NCBI GenBank assembly: GCA_036518215.1 | Contig: DATDNP010000135.1 | Span: 1 to 31,192 of the forward strand | Source of the DNA: CF-39 sp036518215 | GTDB taxonomy: Bacteria > Chloroflexota > Limnocylindria > P2-11E | Direction of reading: 5' to 3' | DNA: 31,192 bases | In this document: piece after piece, positions 23,114 through 30,962 of the stretch | How positions within the stretch are numbered: the first letter of the stretch is position 1 | Layout: each line of letters opens with the position of its first letter | Notes under the pieces: model-generated | The model's input: only the letters and a program-made list of their open reading frames with translations | Told to the model about the DNA's origin: nothing | Database searches by the model: none | Position numbers and translations under genes: made by a program

Positions 23114-24669
23114 CCGAGCCCGGTGGCATCCGCACCTCGCCGACGGCGCCGACGCACGGCGCGTCGGCATGGCTCGTCCATCGCGCCGAGCTCACGCCCG
23201 ACCGCGTCGCGCTCGTGGAGGGCGACGCGTCGGTCACCTACGCCAAGCTCGTCGAGCGCTCGCTCCGCGCGGCGACGCTGCTCGGTGGTCTCGGCATCGG
23301 ACGCCACGACCGCGTCGCGACGCTCATGTCGAACTCCATCGAGTTCATGGAGCTCTTCTACGCGACCGCGGAGATCGGCGCGATCCTCGTCCCGCTCAAC
23401 TGGCGTCTCGCCGCGCCGGAGCTCGACTACCAGATCCGGGACGCGGGCGCGCAGGTGCTCTTCGTCGGTCCGGAGCACGGCGCGCTCGCGGCGCAGCTCG
23501 CGGCCGACCTCCCGATCCGCGAACGCGTCGCGATCGAGCGCGAGTACGCCGAGCGCCGCGACGCGTCGCCCGCGCTCGCCGACGCGAGCGCGCGCGCGCG
23601 CTTCGCCGATCCGCATCTCATCCTCTACACGGCCGGCACGACCGGCCACCCGAAGGGCGCCGTGCTCACGCACGCGAACGTCTACTGGAACGTCCCGAAC
23701 ATGGCGATCCCCGTCGGGCTCACGGACCGCGACACGACGGTGACGCTGCTGCCGATGTTCCACTCCGGCGGCATCGGCCTCTACACCGTCCCGTCGCTCG
23801 TCGTCGGCGGCCGCGTCGTCATCGTGCGCAAGTTCGAGCGCGACGCGCTCCTCGCGCTCCTCGTACGCGAGCGCGCGGCGCTGTGCTTCGGCGTTCCGGC
23901 CATCTGGCTCGAGATGCTGAAGACGCCCGACTTCACGCAGGCGAAGGTCCCCGACCTGCGCTACGTCGTGAGCGGCGGCGCGCCCTGCCCGACGTCCGTG
24001 ATGGAAGAGCTCGACCGGCGCGGCTTCGTGTACCTGCAGGGCTACGGACTCACCGAGACCGCGCCCGGCGGGACGCTCATGCCGGTCGAGGCGTGGAAGC
24101 GCAAGTTCGGGAGCGTCGGCAAGTCGGCGCCGTTCGTCGACCTGCGCGTCGTGCGCGACGGGGGCGAGGCGTGTCGCGCGCGTGAGATCGGCGAGGTCCA
24201 ATTCCGCGGTCCGAACGTGTTCGCGGGCTACTGGAACCTGCCGCAGGCGACTGCCGACGCGTTCACCGCCGACGGCTGGTTCCGCTCCGGCGATCTCGGC
24301 TTCCTCGACGAGGACGGATTCCTCACGCTCGTCGATCGCAAGAAGGACATGGTCATCACCGGCGGCGAGAACGTGTACTCGGCGGAGGTCGAGGACGCGC
24401 TCTTCGCGCATCCGGCGGTCGCCGAGGCCGCGATCATCGGCGTGCCCGACGAGCGCTGGGGTGAGGCCGTGTGCGCGATCGTCGCGCTCCGGCCGAACGC
24501 GTCGGCGAGCGGCGACGAGCTCATCGCGCACTGCCGCTCGCGGCTCGCGAAGTACAAGACGCCCAAGTACGTGGTCTTCGTCGACGCCCTCCCGCGCAAC
24601 GCCGCGGGGAAGGTGCTGAAGCGACAGCTGCGCGAGGAGGTGCGGATACGAGAGCAAGCGAAGGCCTAA
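23110..24669 (+). CDS. Acyl-CoA ligase (AMP-binding family)
   Basis: A 519-residue ANL-superfamily acyl/aryl-CoA synthetase, activating a carboxylate with ATP and CoA. Motifs in order: A3 P-loop YTAGTTGHPKG (173-183), GYGLTETAPGG (311-321), WFRSGDLG (390-397), DRKKDMVITGGEN (409-421) and the C-terminal NAAGK with the catalytic K501. The overall look is that of medium/long-chain or aromatic acid ligases (FadD13-like). Start ATG 23110 overlaps the KAS III-like stop. It is probably the entry step for the compound delivered by the adjacent ABC transporter; the exact acid cannot be told. Confidence 0.93.
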   Translation: MTEPGGIRTSPTAPTHGASAWLVHRAELTPDRVALVEGDASVTYAKLVERSLRAATLLGGLGIGRHDRVATLMSNSIEFMELFYATAEIGAILVPLNWRLAAPELDYQIRDAGAQVLFVGPEHGALAAQLAADLPIRERVAIEREYAERRDASPALADASARARFADPHLILYTAGTTGHPKGAVLTHANVYWNVPNMAIPVGLTDRDTTVTLLPMFHSGGIGLYTVPSLVVGGRVVIVRKFERDALLALLVRERAALCFGVPAIWLEMLKTPDFTQAKVPDLRYVVSGGAPCPTSVMEELDRRGFVYLQGYGLTETAPGGTLMPVEAWKRKFGSVGKSAPFVDLRVVRDGGEACRAREIGEVQFRGPNVFAGYWNLPQATADAFTADGWFRSGDLGFLDEDGFLTLVDRKKDMVITGGENVYSAEVEDALFAHPAVAEAAIIGVPDERWGEAVCAIVALRPNASASGDELIAHCRSRLAKYKTPKYVVFVDALPRNAAGKVLKRQLREEVRIREQAKA

Positions 24670-24692
24670 AGAGCGGACAGAGAACACATATG

Positions 24693-24697
24693 GGAGG
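24693..24697 (+). promoter_or_regulatory. Ribosome-binding site deciding the start of the solute-binding protein
   Basis: GGAGG lies 10 bases before ATG 24708 but downstream of another ATG (24690), which it would be read through. It supports 24708, which also begins the basic n-region of the signal peptide. Confidence 0.6.
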
Positions 24698-24707
24698 GAC
24701 ACGGGCC

Positions 24708-25925
24708 ATGCGCATCCATCGCATCACAGCCGCGCTCGTCGCCGCGGGCCTGCTCGCCGCCGCGTGCGGCGGCGGCGCCGCGGCGCCGTCACCGAGCGCC
24801 ACCGCGAGCACTGCCGCGTCGAGCGCGGCGCCGAAGCCGCCGGTCAAGATCGGCGCGCTCATCCCGCTCACCGGTCCGTCGGGCGCGACGGGTCAGGACA
24901 TGAAGGAGGGCTACGACCTCGCGCTCGAGCAGATCAACGCGGCCGGCGGCGTGAACGGAGCGCCCGTCCAGATGATCTACGAGGACGACAAGAACGACCC
25001 GGCGACCGCCGTCGCGTCATGGGAGAAGCTCGTCAACAGCGACAAGGTCGAGATCATGGTCGGCGGCCTCTCGTCCACGATCAGCCTCGCCCTCGTCGAG
25101 TCGGCGAAGAAGGCACAGGTGCCGATGGCGTGGACCGGAGCGGCCGCGAGCGCGTTCGAGACGGCCATGAAGGACCAGGCCTACTTCTTCCACTACCACC
25201 CGTGGGACTACATGAACGGCACGTCCAACAACGCGTTCCTGAAGAACACGCCGTACAAGAAGTACGCGATCGCGTACGAGGACGGCGCGTTCGGGACCGC
25301 GTCGTTCGCGGGATTCCAGGCGACGTTCCCCGACGCGGGCCTGCAGATCGTCGCGTCGGAGAAGTTCAAGACCGGGTCCACCGACTTCACCGCCATGCTG
25401 AACAAGCTGAAGTCGAGCGGCGCCGAGGGCTTCATCGTCGTGCCCTACGCCGCCGACATGATCCCGATGCTCACGCAGATGAAGGAGGTCGGCTGGGCGC
25501 CGAAGCTCATCTTCGCCGCGCCGCCGTCGTGGCCCGCCGACTTCCAGAAGTCGCCCGTCGCGGAGGGCGTCGTCGCTGCGGCGCTCTGGACACCCGACGT
25601 CGCGACCGATGCTTCGAAGAAGTTCCTCGCGGACTTCCAGAAGAAGTACAACAAGGTGCCCGGAAGCTACTGGGCGCCGCTCGCGTACACGAACCTCGTC
25701 ACGGCGATCGACGCTCTCAAGAAATCGGGCGTCGGCAACAAGAGCGGATGGATCACGGCGATGGAGGCGACGAGCTACGCCTCGCCGATCGGACCGACGC
25801 TCAAGTTCACCAAGAGCAACGTCGTCAACCACCAGGGATTCACCGCGCTCCTCCAGTACCAGTACCAGAGCGGGAAGATCGTGATCGTCTTCCCGACGGA
25901 TCTCGCGACCGGAAAGCTCAAGTAG
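24708..25925 (+). CDS. Branched-chain-type ABC transporter solute-binding lipoprotein
   Basis: A 405-residue periplasmic/extracellular binding protein of the HAAT (Leu/Ile/Val, type I) family. The signal peptide has basic MRIHR, a hydrophobic core and a lipobox-like AAAC (C20), followed by a Ser/Ala/Pro linker. The mature part opens VKIGALIPLTGPSGATGQDM and EGYDLALEQINAAGGVNG, the family hallmark, with MIYEDDKNDPATAV next. Such proteins bind amino acids, short-chain amides, urea, or aromatic and other carboxylates; with an acyl-CoA ligase and SDR in the same operon, an organic acid is the better guess. It sits 38 bases after the ligase gene, the longest gap in the cluster. Confidence 0.93.
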   Translation: MRIHRITAALVAAGLLAAACGGGAAAPSPSATASTAASSAAPKPPVKIGALIPLTGPSGATGQDMKEGYDLALEQINAAGGVNGAPVQMIYEDDKNDPATAVASWEKLVNSDKVEIMVGGLSSTISLALVESAKKAQVPMAWTGAAASAFETAMKDQAYFFHYHPWDYMNGTSNNAFLKNTPYKKYAIAYEDGAFGTASFAGFQATFPDAGLQIVASEKFKTGSTDFTAMLNKLKSSGAEGFIVVPYAADMIPMLTQMKEVGWAPKLIFAAPPSWPADFQKSPVAEGVVAAALWTPDVATDASKKFLADFQKKYNKVPGSYWAPLAYTNLVTAIDALKKSGVGNKSGWITAMEATSYASPIGPTLKFTKSNVVNHQGFTALLQYQYQSGKIVIVFPTDLATGKLK

Positions 25926-25945
25926 TCAGGGAGTAAGGAGAGGGC

Positions 25946-26839
25946 GTGGAGGCGCTGCCGCAGGTCCTGCTGTTCGGGCTCCTGCGTTCCGGCCTCTACG
26001 CCCTCACCGCCCTCGGACTCGCGATCTCGCTCGGCGTCATCGGCATCGTGAACTTCGCGCACGGCGAGTTCGTCATGCTCGGCGCCTACGTTGGCTTCTG
26101 GCTCTACCTCGGCCTCTCGGGGCCGCTCGGCCTCGGGCCCGAGGTGAGCCCGCTCCTCATCCTCGTCGGCGTGCCGCTCTCGGCGATCGTGCTGTACGTC
26201 GTCGGGCTCGGTGTCTTCCGCTTCACCCTCCGTCCGCTGCTCGCGCGGCCAGAGCTCGATCAGATGCTCCTCACCTTCGGGCTCTCGATCTTCATCGTGA
26301 ACGCGACGGCGATCGCGCTCTCGCCGCAGGCGCAGGACGCGCAGATGAGCTGGCGTTTCGAGCTGCTCGACCTGCGGATCGCGAGCGTCACGTACGCGCG
26401 CGTCGCGTCCTTCGCGGTCTCCATGGGACTCGTCATCGCGACGTACGTGCTGCTCATGCGAACGCGGATCGGAAAGCAGATGCGCGCGGTCGCGCAGAAC
26501 CGTCTCGGCGCGCACCTCATCGGCATCCCGGTGGATCGCGTCTACGCGATCGCGTTCGGCCTCTCGGCCGCGCTCGCCGCGGCCGCCGGCGTCATGCTGC
26601 TCTTCACGACCCAGCTGAGCCCGTTCCTCGGGCTCGCGACGATCCTCAAGGCGTTCTCCATCGTGGTCCTCGCCGGGCTCGGGAACCTCGCCGGCGTCGT
26701 GGTCGCGAGCCTCTTGCTCGGCCTCTCCGAGCAGGCGGTGTCGCAGTACATCCCCGACGGCGCGGCGCTCCGCGACGGTCTCTTCTTCGTGATCATCTTC
26801 GTGGTCCTGCTCGCGCGCCCGTCGGGATTGCGCCGATGA
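25946..26839 (+). CDS. livH: Branched-chain-type ABC transporter permease LivH-like
   Basis: A 297-residue inner-membrane permease of the LivH family. Family motifs: ALTALGLAISLGVIGIVNFAHGEFVMLGAY at the N-terminus (part shown), RPLLARPELDQMLLTFG, then RTRIGKQMRAVAQNRLGAHLIGI, the cytoplasmic coupling loop that meets the ATPases, and VLAGLGNLAGVVVASLLLG. About eight helices. The start is GTG 25946 with AAGGAG five bases upstream. It overlaps livM as ATGA. Works as a heterodimer with LivM. Confidence 0.92.
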   Translation: MEALPQVLLFGLLRSGLYALTALGLAISLGVIGIVNFAHGEFVMLGAYVGFWLYLGLSGPLGLGPEVSPLLILVGVPLSAIVLYVVGLGVFRFTLRPLLARPELDQMLLTFGLSIFIVNATAIALSPQAQDAQMSWRFELLDLRIASVTYARVASFAVSMGLVIATYVLLMRTRIGKQMRAVAQNRLGAHLIGIPVDRVYAIAFGLSAALAAAAGVMLLFTTQLSPFLGLATILKAFSIVVLAGLGNLAGVVVASLLLGLSEQAVSQYIPDGAALRDGLFFVIIFVVLLARPSGLRR

Positions 26840-27816
26840 GCCCCGACGCGAGGCGCGCGCTCGCGGGCTGGGGCGGCTTCCTCGTCCTCGTCGCGATCCT
26901 CCCGCTCCTCGGCGTCGGATCCGATCGCTACCTGATGCTCCTCGCGAACGTGATGCTCATGTTCATGGCGCTCGCGCTCTCCTGGGATGTCGTCGCGCGC
27001 ACGGGTCAGCTCTCGCTCGCGCACGGCGCGTTCTTCGGCATCGGCGCGTACACCGTCGCGCTCGGCCACAAGTTCGTCGCGCTGTCGCCGCTCCTCGGGA
27101 TGGCGGCCGCCGCGGTCGTCGGCTTCGTCATCGCGGCGATCCTCGGCGCCGTCACGCTGCGACTACGCGGCATCTACTTCGCGATCGCGACGCTCGCGTT
27201 CGGCGAGGTGCTCCGCACCGTCACGCTCCAGCTCCCCGACCTCACCGAGGGTCCGATCGGCATCTCGATGCCGCCGCTCTTCGACGGCGACCGCGTCGCG
27301 AGCTACTACGTGATCGGCGTCGTGTTCGTGCTCGCCCTCGCGCTCTCGCTCGGCGTGCGATACACACGGGCGCACTACGCCGTCACGGCGATACGCACGA
27401 ACGAGTCCGTCGCGGCGGTCATGGGCGTCCCGGTCGTGCGGACGAAGCTCCTCACGTTCGCCGCATCCGCAACGATCGCGGCGCTCGCGGGCGCCTTCTA
27501 CATGCCGTTCATCACGCACACCGACCCGACGGACGCGTTCGACGTGAGCCGGTCCGTCGCGTCGCTCGCGTTCCCGATCTTCGGCGGGATCTACACGACG
27601 GCGGGTCCGGTCATCGGCACGATCGCGCTGCGCTCGCTCGAGGAATACCTGCGCGTCACGCCGCCGTGGAAGGAGGGCTATCAGGTCCTCTACGGCGCGG
27701 TGATCGTCATCGCGGTGCTGTTCATCCCACGCGGGCTCGTCGGTCTGGGCGAGTCGTTCCGCCGCGGTGCCTTCCTGCCCCGGAAGGGAGGACGCGCGTG
27801 GCGCTGGTCGAGGTAG
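26836..27816 (+). CDS. livM: Branched-chain-type ABC transporter permease LivM-like
   Basis: A 326-residue LivM-family permease. Signature stretches: ALALSWDVVARTGQLSLAHG, FFGIGAYTVAL, RLRGIYFAIATLAFGEVLR and a coupling loop AIRTNESVAAVMGVPVVRTK, followed by FPIFGGIYTTAGPVIG. About eight to ten helices, then a short basic tail. ATG 26836 overlaps the livH stop; its own 3' end overlaps the livG start by 19 bases. Partner of LivH in the pore. Confidence 0.92.
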   Translation: MSPDARRALAGWGGFLVLVAILPLLGVGSDRYLMLLANVMLMFMALALSWDVVARTGQLSLAHGAFFGIGAYTVALGHKFVALSPLLGMAAAAVVGFVIAAILGAVTLRLRGIYFAIATLAFGEVLRTVTLQLPDLTEGPIGISMPPLFDGDRVASYYVIGVVFVLALALSLGVRYTRAHYAVTAIRTNESVAAVMGVPVVRTKLLTFAASATIAALAGAFYMPFITHTDPTDAFDVSRSVASLAFPIFGGIYTTAGPVIGTIALRSLEEYLRVTPPWKEGYQVLYGAVIVIAVLFIPRGLVGLGESFRRGAFLPRKGGRAWRWSR

Positions 27817-28520
27817 ACGGCCTCGTCCGTCGCTTCCGCGGCCTCGCGGCGGTGGACGGCCTGTCGTTCGCGATGGACGAAGGGACGACGCTCGCGCTCA
27901 TCGGTCCGAACGGCGCCGGCAAGACGACGGCGTTCAACCTGCTCTCCGGCCTCCTCGCGCCGAACGCCGGACGCGTGATCTTCCGCGGACGCGACGTGAC
28001 GCGGCTGTCGGCCGACGCACGCTGCCGTCTCGGGATGGGACGCACCTTCCAGGTGGTGCAGCCGTTCGCGGAGCTCTCGACCCTCGAGAACGTGATGGTC
28101 GGCGCGCTCTTCGGCGGCCGCGCCGGGAGCGTCCCCGCCGCGCGCCGCGAGGCCGAGCGCCTCTGCGGGCTCGTCGGGCTCGCCGAGAAGACCGGCTGGC
28201 CCGTCTCGATGCTCACCGTGCCCGACCGGAAGCGGCTCGAGCTCGCCCGCGCGCTCGCGACGAGACCGGCGCTCCTGCTCCTCGACGAGGTCATGGAGGG
28301 CCTCACGCCCGCCGAAGAGCGGGAGGCGATCGCGCTCCTCACGCGCGTCAGAGGCGAGGGCATCACGCTGCTGCTCATCGAGCACGTCATGAGCACGGTC
28401 CGCGATCTCTCGGATCGCGTCATCGTCATGGACTACGGGAAGAAGCTCGCCGAGGGCAGCTACGCCGAGATCTCGCGCGATCCGAAGGTGATCGCCGCGT
28501 ATCTGGGGACCGACGAATGA
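27798..28520 (+). CDS. livG: Branched-chain-type ABC transporter ATPase LivG-like
   Basis: A 240-residue ABC ATPase. Walker A GPNGAGKT at 36-43, Walker B LLLLDE ending at E164 and the switch His in LLIEHVM are intact. The signature loop, normally LSxGQ, reads LTVPDRKRLELARAL (139-153), a departure also seen in some LivG proteins I recall with LTLPxRK. The long insert after the first subdomain is of LivG type. GTG 27798 is chosen: GGAGG lies six bases upstream and the protein then starts MALVEVDGLVRRFRG, as the family does. Drives import together with LivF. Confidence 0.93.
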   Translation: MALVEVDGLVRRFRGLAAVDGLSFAMDEGTTLALIGPNGAGKTTAFNLLSGLLAPNAGRVIFRGRDVTRLSADARCRLGMGRTFQVVQPFAELSTLENVMVGALFGGRAGSVPAARREAERLCGLVGLAEKTGWPVSMLTVPDRKRLELARALATRPALLLLDEVMEGLTPAEEREAIALLTRVRGEGITLLLIEHVMSTVRDLSDRVIVMDYGKKLAEGSYAEISRDPKVIAAYLGTDE

Positions 28521-29227
28521 GCCTCCTGGAGATCGAGCGACTCTCCGCGGGATACGGTCCGGTGCAGGTCCTGCGCGAGGTCGATCTCCACGTCGATGAG
28601 GGCGAGGCCGTCGCGCTCGTCGGCGCGAATGCGGCCGGCAAGACGACGCTCCTGCGCACGATCAATGGGATCATCCGTGCGACGTCAGGTTCGATCCGCG
28701 TCGCCGGGACCGACATCACGGCGCTCCCACCGCACCACATCACACGCGCGGGCATCGCGCAGGTCGCGGAGGGGCGCCAGCTCTTCCCCGAGATGACGGT
28801 CCTCGAGAACCTCGAGCTCGGCGCGATGTCGACGCCGCACGGCTGGGCCGGACGCGCAGAGATGCTCCGGCGCGTCACCGAGCTGTTCCCGCGCGTCGGC
28901 GAGCGGCTCGACCAGCGCGCGGGGACGATGAGCGGCGGCGAGCAGCAGCAGGTCGCGATCGCGCGCGCGCTCATGGCGCGCCCGAAGCTCCTCCTCGTGG
29001 ACGAGCCGTCCGCGGGTCTCGCGCCGGTGCTCGTCCAGCAGGTGTTCCGGGCGCTCCGCGACATCCACGCGAGCGGCACGACGATCCTGCTCGTCGAGCA
29101 GAACGTGCCGCTCTCGCTCCGGCTCGCGCAGCGCGCATATGTGCTCGAGCTCGGACGCATCACCCTCGAGGGGACCGGTGCGCAGCTCCTCGCGGATCCA
29201 CACGTACGGGAGGCATACCTGGCATGA
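28517..29227 (+). CDS. livF: Branched-chain-type ABC transporter ATPase LivF-like
   Basis: A 236-residue ABC ATPase of LivF type. Walker A GANAAGKT (36-43), Q-loop region VAEGRQLFPEMTVLENL (family hallmark), signature MSGGEQQ (138-144), Walker B LLLVDEP (158-164) and switch LLVEQNV are all canonical, so the LivG-LivF pair has one regular and one altered signature loop. The start overlaps the livG stop as ATGA and the stop overlaps the SDR start in the same way. Confidence 0.94.
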   Translation: MSLLEIERLSAGYGPVQVLREVDLHVDEGEAVALVGANAAGKTTLLRTINGIIRATSGSIRVAGTDITALPPHHITRAGIAQVAEGRQLFPEMTVLENLELGAMSTPHGWAGRAEMLRRVTELFPRVGERLDQRAGTMSGGEQQQVAIARALMARPKLLLVDEPSAGLAPVLVQQVFRALRDIHASGTTILLVEQNVPLSLRLAQRAYVLELGRITLEGTGAQLLADPHVREAYLA

Positions 29228-29952
29228 CGAAGCTCGCAGGACGGATGGCCGTCATCACCGGTGGTGCTCGCGGCATCGGGGCCGCGACCGCGCGCGTCTT
29301 CCGTGAGGCGGGAGCGACCGTCGAATCGTGGGACGTCGTCGACGGCGCGGATCGGCGCGTCGACGTCACCGACACTGCGTCGGTCGCCGCGGCGGTCGAG
29401 GCGGCGGTCCGCGCGCACGGGCGCATCGACATCCTCGTGAACAACGCGGGCATCGTCCGCGACGCGCAGCTCGTGAAGATGAAGGACGGCGCCGTCACCG
29501 GACGGATGGAAGAGACGCAGTGGGACAGCGTCGTGTCGGTGAATCTCAAGGGCGTGTTCGTGTGCGGCCAGGCGGTCGCGCCGGTCATGATCCGCCAGGG
29601 GTACGGCCGCATCCTCAACGCGTCGTCGGTCGTCGGGCTCTACGGCAACTTCGGTCAGTCGAACTACGTCGCGACGAAGGCCGGCGTCATCGGGCTCACG
29701 CGCGTGTGGGCGCGCGAGCTCGGGCCGAAGGGCATCACCGTGAACGCGGTGGCGCCGGGGTTCATCGCGACGGAGATGGTGAAGGCGATGCCCGAGCAGG
29801 TGCTGAAGGACATGGTCGAGCACACGCCGGTGCGGCGCATGGGCGAGCCGAGCGACGTCGCGAACGCGTACCTCTTCCTCGCGTCGGACGAGGCGAGCTT
29901 CATCAACGGGGCCGTCCTCAGCGTGGACGGCGGATTGGTGGTCGGGACCTGA
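29224..29952 (+). CDS. Short-chain dehydrogenase/reductase (FabG-like)
   Basis: A 242-residue classical SDR that oxidises or reduces an alcohol/ketone with NAD(P). Cofactor motif TGGARGIG (12-19), NNAG (73-76), N107, S135 and YxxxK at Y148/K152 are all present, and the C-terminus SFINGAVLSVDGG is the FabG type. In this operon it would act on a 3-hydroxy/3-oxoacyl-CoA or a ring alcohol; cofactor preference is not clear from sequence. The start overlaps livF, and its TGA shares one base with the next ATG (TGATG). Confidence 0.93.
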   Translation: MTKLAGRMAVITGGARGIGAATARVFREAGATVESWDVVDGADRRVDVTDTASVAAAVEAAVRAHGRIDILVNNAGIVRDAQLVKMKDGAVTGRMEETQWDSVVSVNLKGVFVCGQAVAPVMIRQGYGRILNASSVVGLYGNFGQSNYVATKAGVIGLTRVWARELGPKGITVNAVAPGFIATEMVKAMPEQVLKDMVEHTPVRRMGEPSDVANAYLFLASDEASFINGAVLSVDGGLVVGT

Positions 29953-30731
29953 TGTCGTACGTGAAGGCGCGCGATCTCGAGACCTACTACCTCGAGAAGG
30001 GAGCCGGCACGCCGGTCGTGCTCATCCACGGGAACTGGGCGACGAGCTCGTGGTGGGAGCCCACGCTCGCGCGGCTGCCCGCGGGCCGGCGCGCGTTCGC
30101 GCCCGATCTGCGCGGCCGCGGCAAGACGCGCGGACGCGCCGCCGACAACGCCATCCCGACGCTCGCCGCGGACATGCTCGCGTTCGCCGACGCGGTCGGC
30201 GTCCGGCGCTTCGACGTCGTCGGCCACTCGCTGGGGAGCGCCGTCGCGATCGAGCTCGCGCTTTCGCACCCGGAGCGCCTCCGGTCGCTCGTCGTCGTGA
30301 CGCCCGCATGGATCGACGGCATGCCCGCCTCGTACGCGGTGCCGGAGCATCAGCAGCGACTCAAGGACGACCCGGCATACCTCAACGCGGCGCTCCACGC
30401 GATCGTGCCGGTCGCCGAGGACGACTTCTGGAAGCGCCTGGTGCGTGAAGGCGGCGAGCAGCACATCGACGCGGCCATGGCGCTCATCCCCGCGCTCATG
30501 GAGTGGAAGCCCGGCGACGCCGTCGGGCGCATCGACGTCCCTCGCGTGGTCATCGTCGGCGCGAACGACCTCTTCACCGGCGGGCCGAACGCCGTGCGCG
30601 TCGCGCAGGCGCTCGGCTGCGAGCTCATCAGCATGCCGGGCGTCGCGCACGGTCCGATGGTCGAGGCGCCGGACGAGTTCGCGAGGATCCTCTTCGAGCA
30701 TCTCTCGCCGGTCGAACGCGCGACCGCGTGA
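29952..30731 (+). CDS. Alpha/beta hydrolase, last gene of the TetR-ABC cluster
   Basis: A 259-residue alpha/beta hydrolase. Visible: IHGNWATSSWW (oxyanion loop), PDLRGRGKT, GHSLGS (nucleophile S93), GANDLF (D206) and VAHGP (H233), plus a cap domain at residues ~120-185. The look is that of the meta-cleavage-product C-C hydrolase/haloperoxidase group, which also holds esterases and lactonases. In the cluster it might cleave a C-C or ester/thioester bond in a late intermediate (inference). Translation is coupled to the SDR gene. The stop lies 7 bases from that of the convergent small lipoprotein gene. Confidence 0.9.
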   Translation: MSYVKARDLETYYLEKGAGTPVVLIHGNWATSSWWEPTLARLPAGRRAFAPDLRGRGKTRGRAADNAIPTLAADMLAFADAVGVRRFDVVGHSLGSAVAIELALSHPERLRSLVVVTPAWIDGMPASYAVPEHQQRLKDDPAYLNAALHAIVPVAEDDFWKRLVREGGEQHIDAAMALIPALMEWKPGDAVGRIDVPRVVIVGANDLFTGGPNAVRVAQALGCELISMPGVAHGPMVEAPDEFARILFEHLSPVERATA

Positions 30732-30738
30732 GGCCCCG

Positions 30739-30912
30739 CTAGCGCGCGAACGTCCTCGCGTACGCGGTCCTCAGTGGGGACCGGTGCGGGCTCGCGGACG
30801 GCACGGCGGGCGCGGTCTGCGACGTCCGGGAAGGCGTTGACGCCGACGGCCGGCATCCGACGAGCGCCGCCGCGAGCACGAGCACCAGTGAGACGCGCAT
30901 CACGCCTGTCAT
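30739..30912 (-). CDS. Tiny putative lipoprotein
   Basis: A 57-residue frame found by hand translation. From ATG 30912 (or ATG 30900, which gives 53 residues) it reads a short N-terminus, a hydrophobic core (VSLVLVLAAALVG) and a lipobox LVGC, then a Ser/Pro/Thr-rich tail of ~37 residues with no recognisable domain. It is supported only by the signal-peptide pattern and its place between two other genes. There is no clear ribosome-binding site. If real, the mature peptide would be a lipid-anchored, unstructured tail. Confidence 0.45.
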   Translation of the reverse strand: MTGVMRVSLVLVLAAALVGCRPSASTPSRTSQTAPAVPSASPHRSPLRTAYARTFAR

Positions 30913-30962
30913 ACCCGCGCGATCGCCGGGGGTTGTTAGCCCGCCGTTAACTTCTCACGCCA

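Noticed and set aside
23071..24702. Long minus-strand frame opposite the acyl-CoA ligase
   Set aside because: Arg/Asp/Glu/Val-rich shadow product; the + strand frame carries all ANL motifs.
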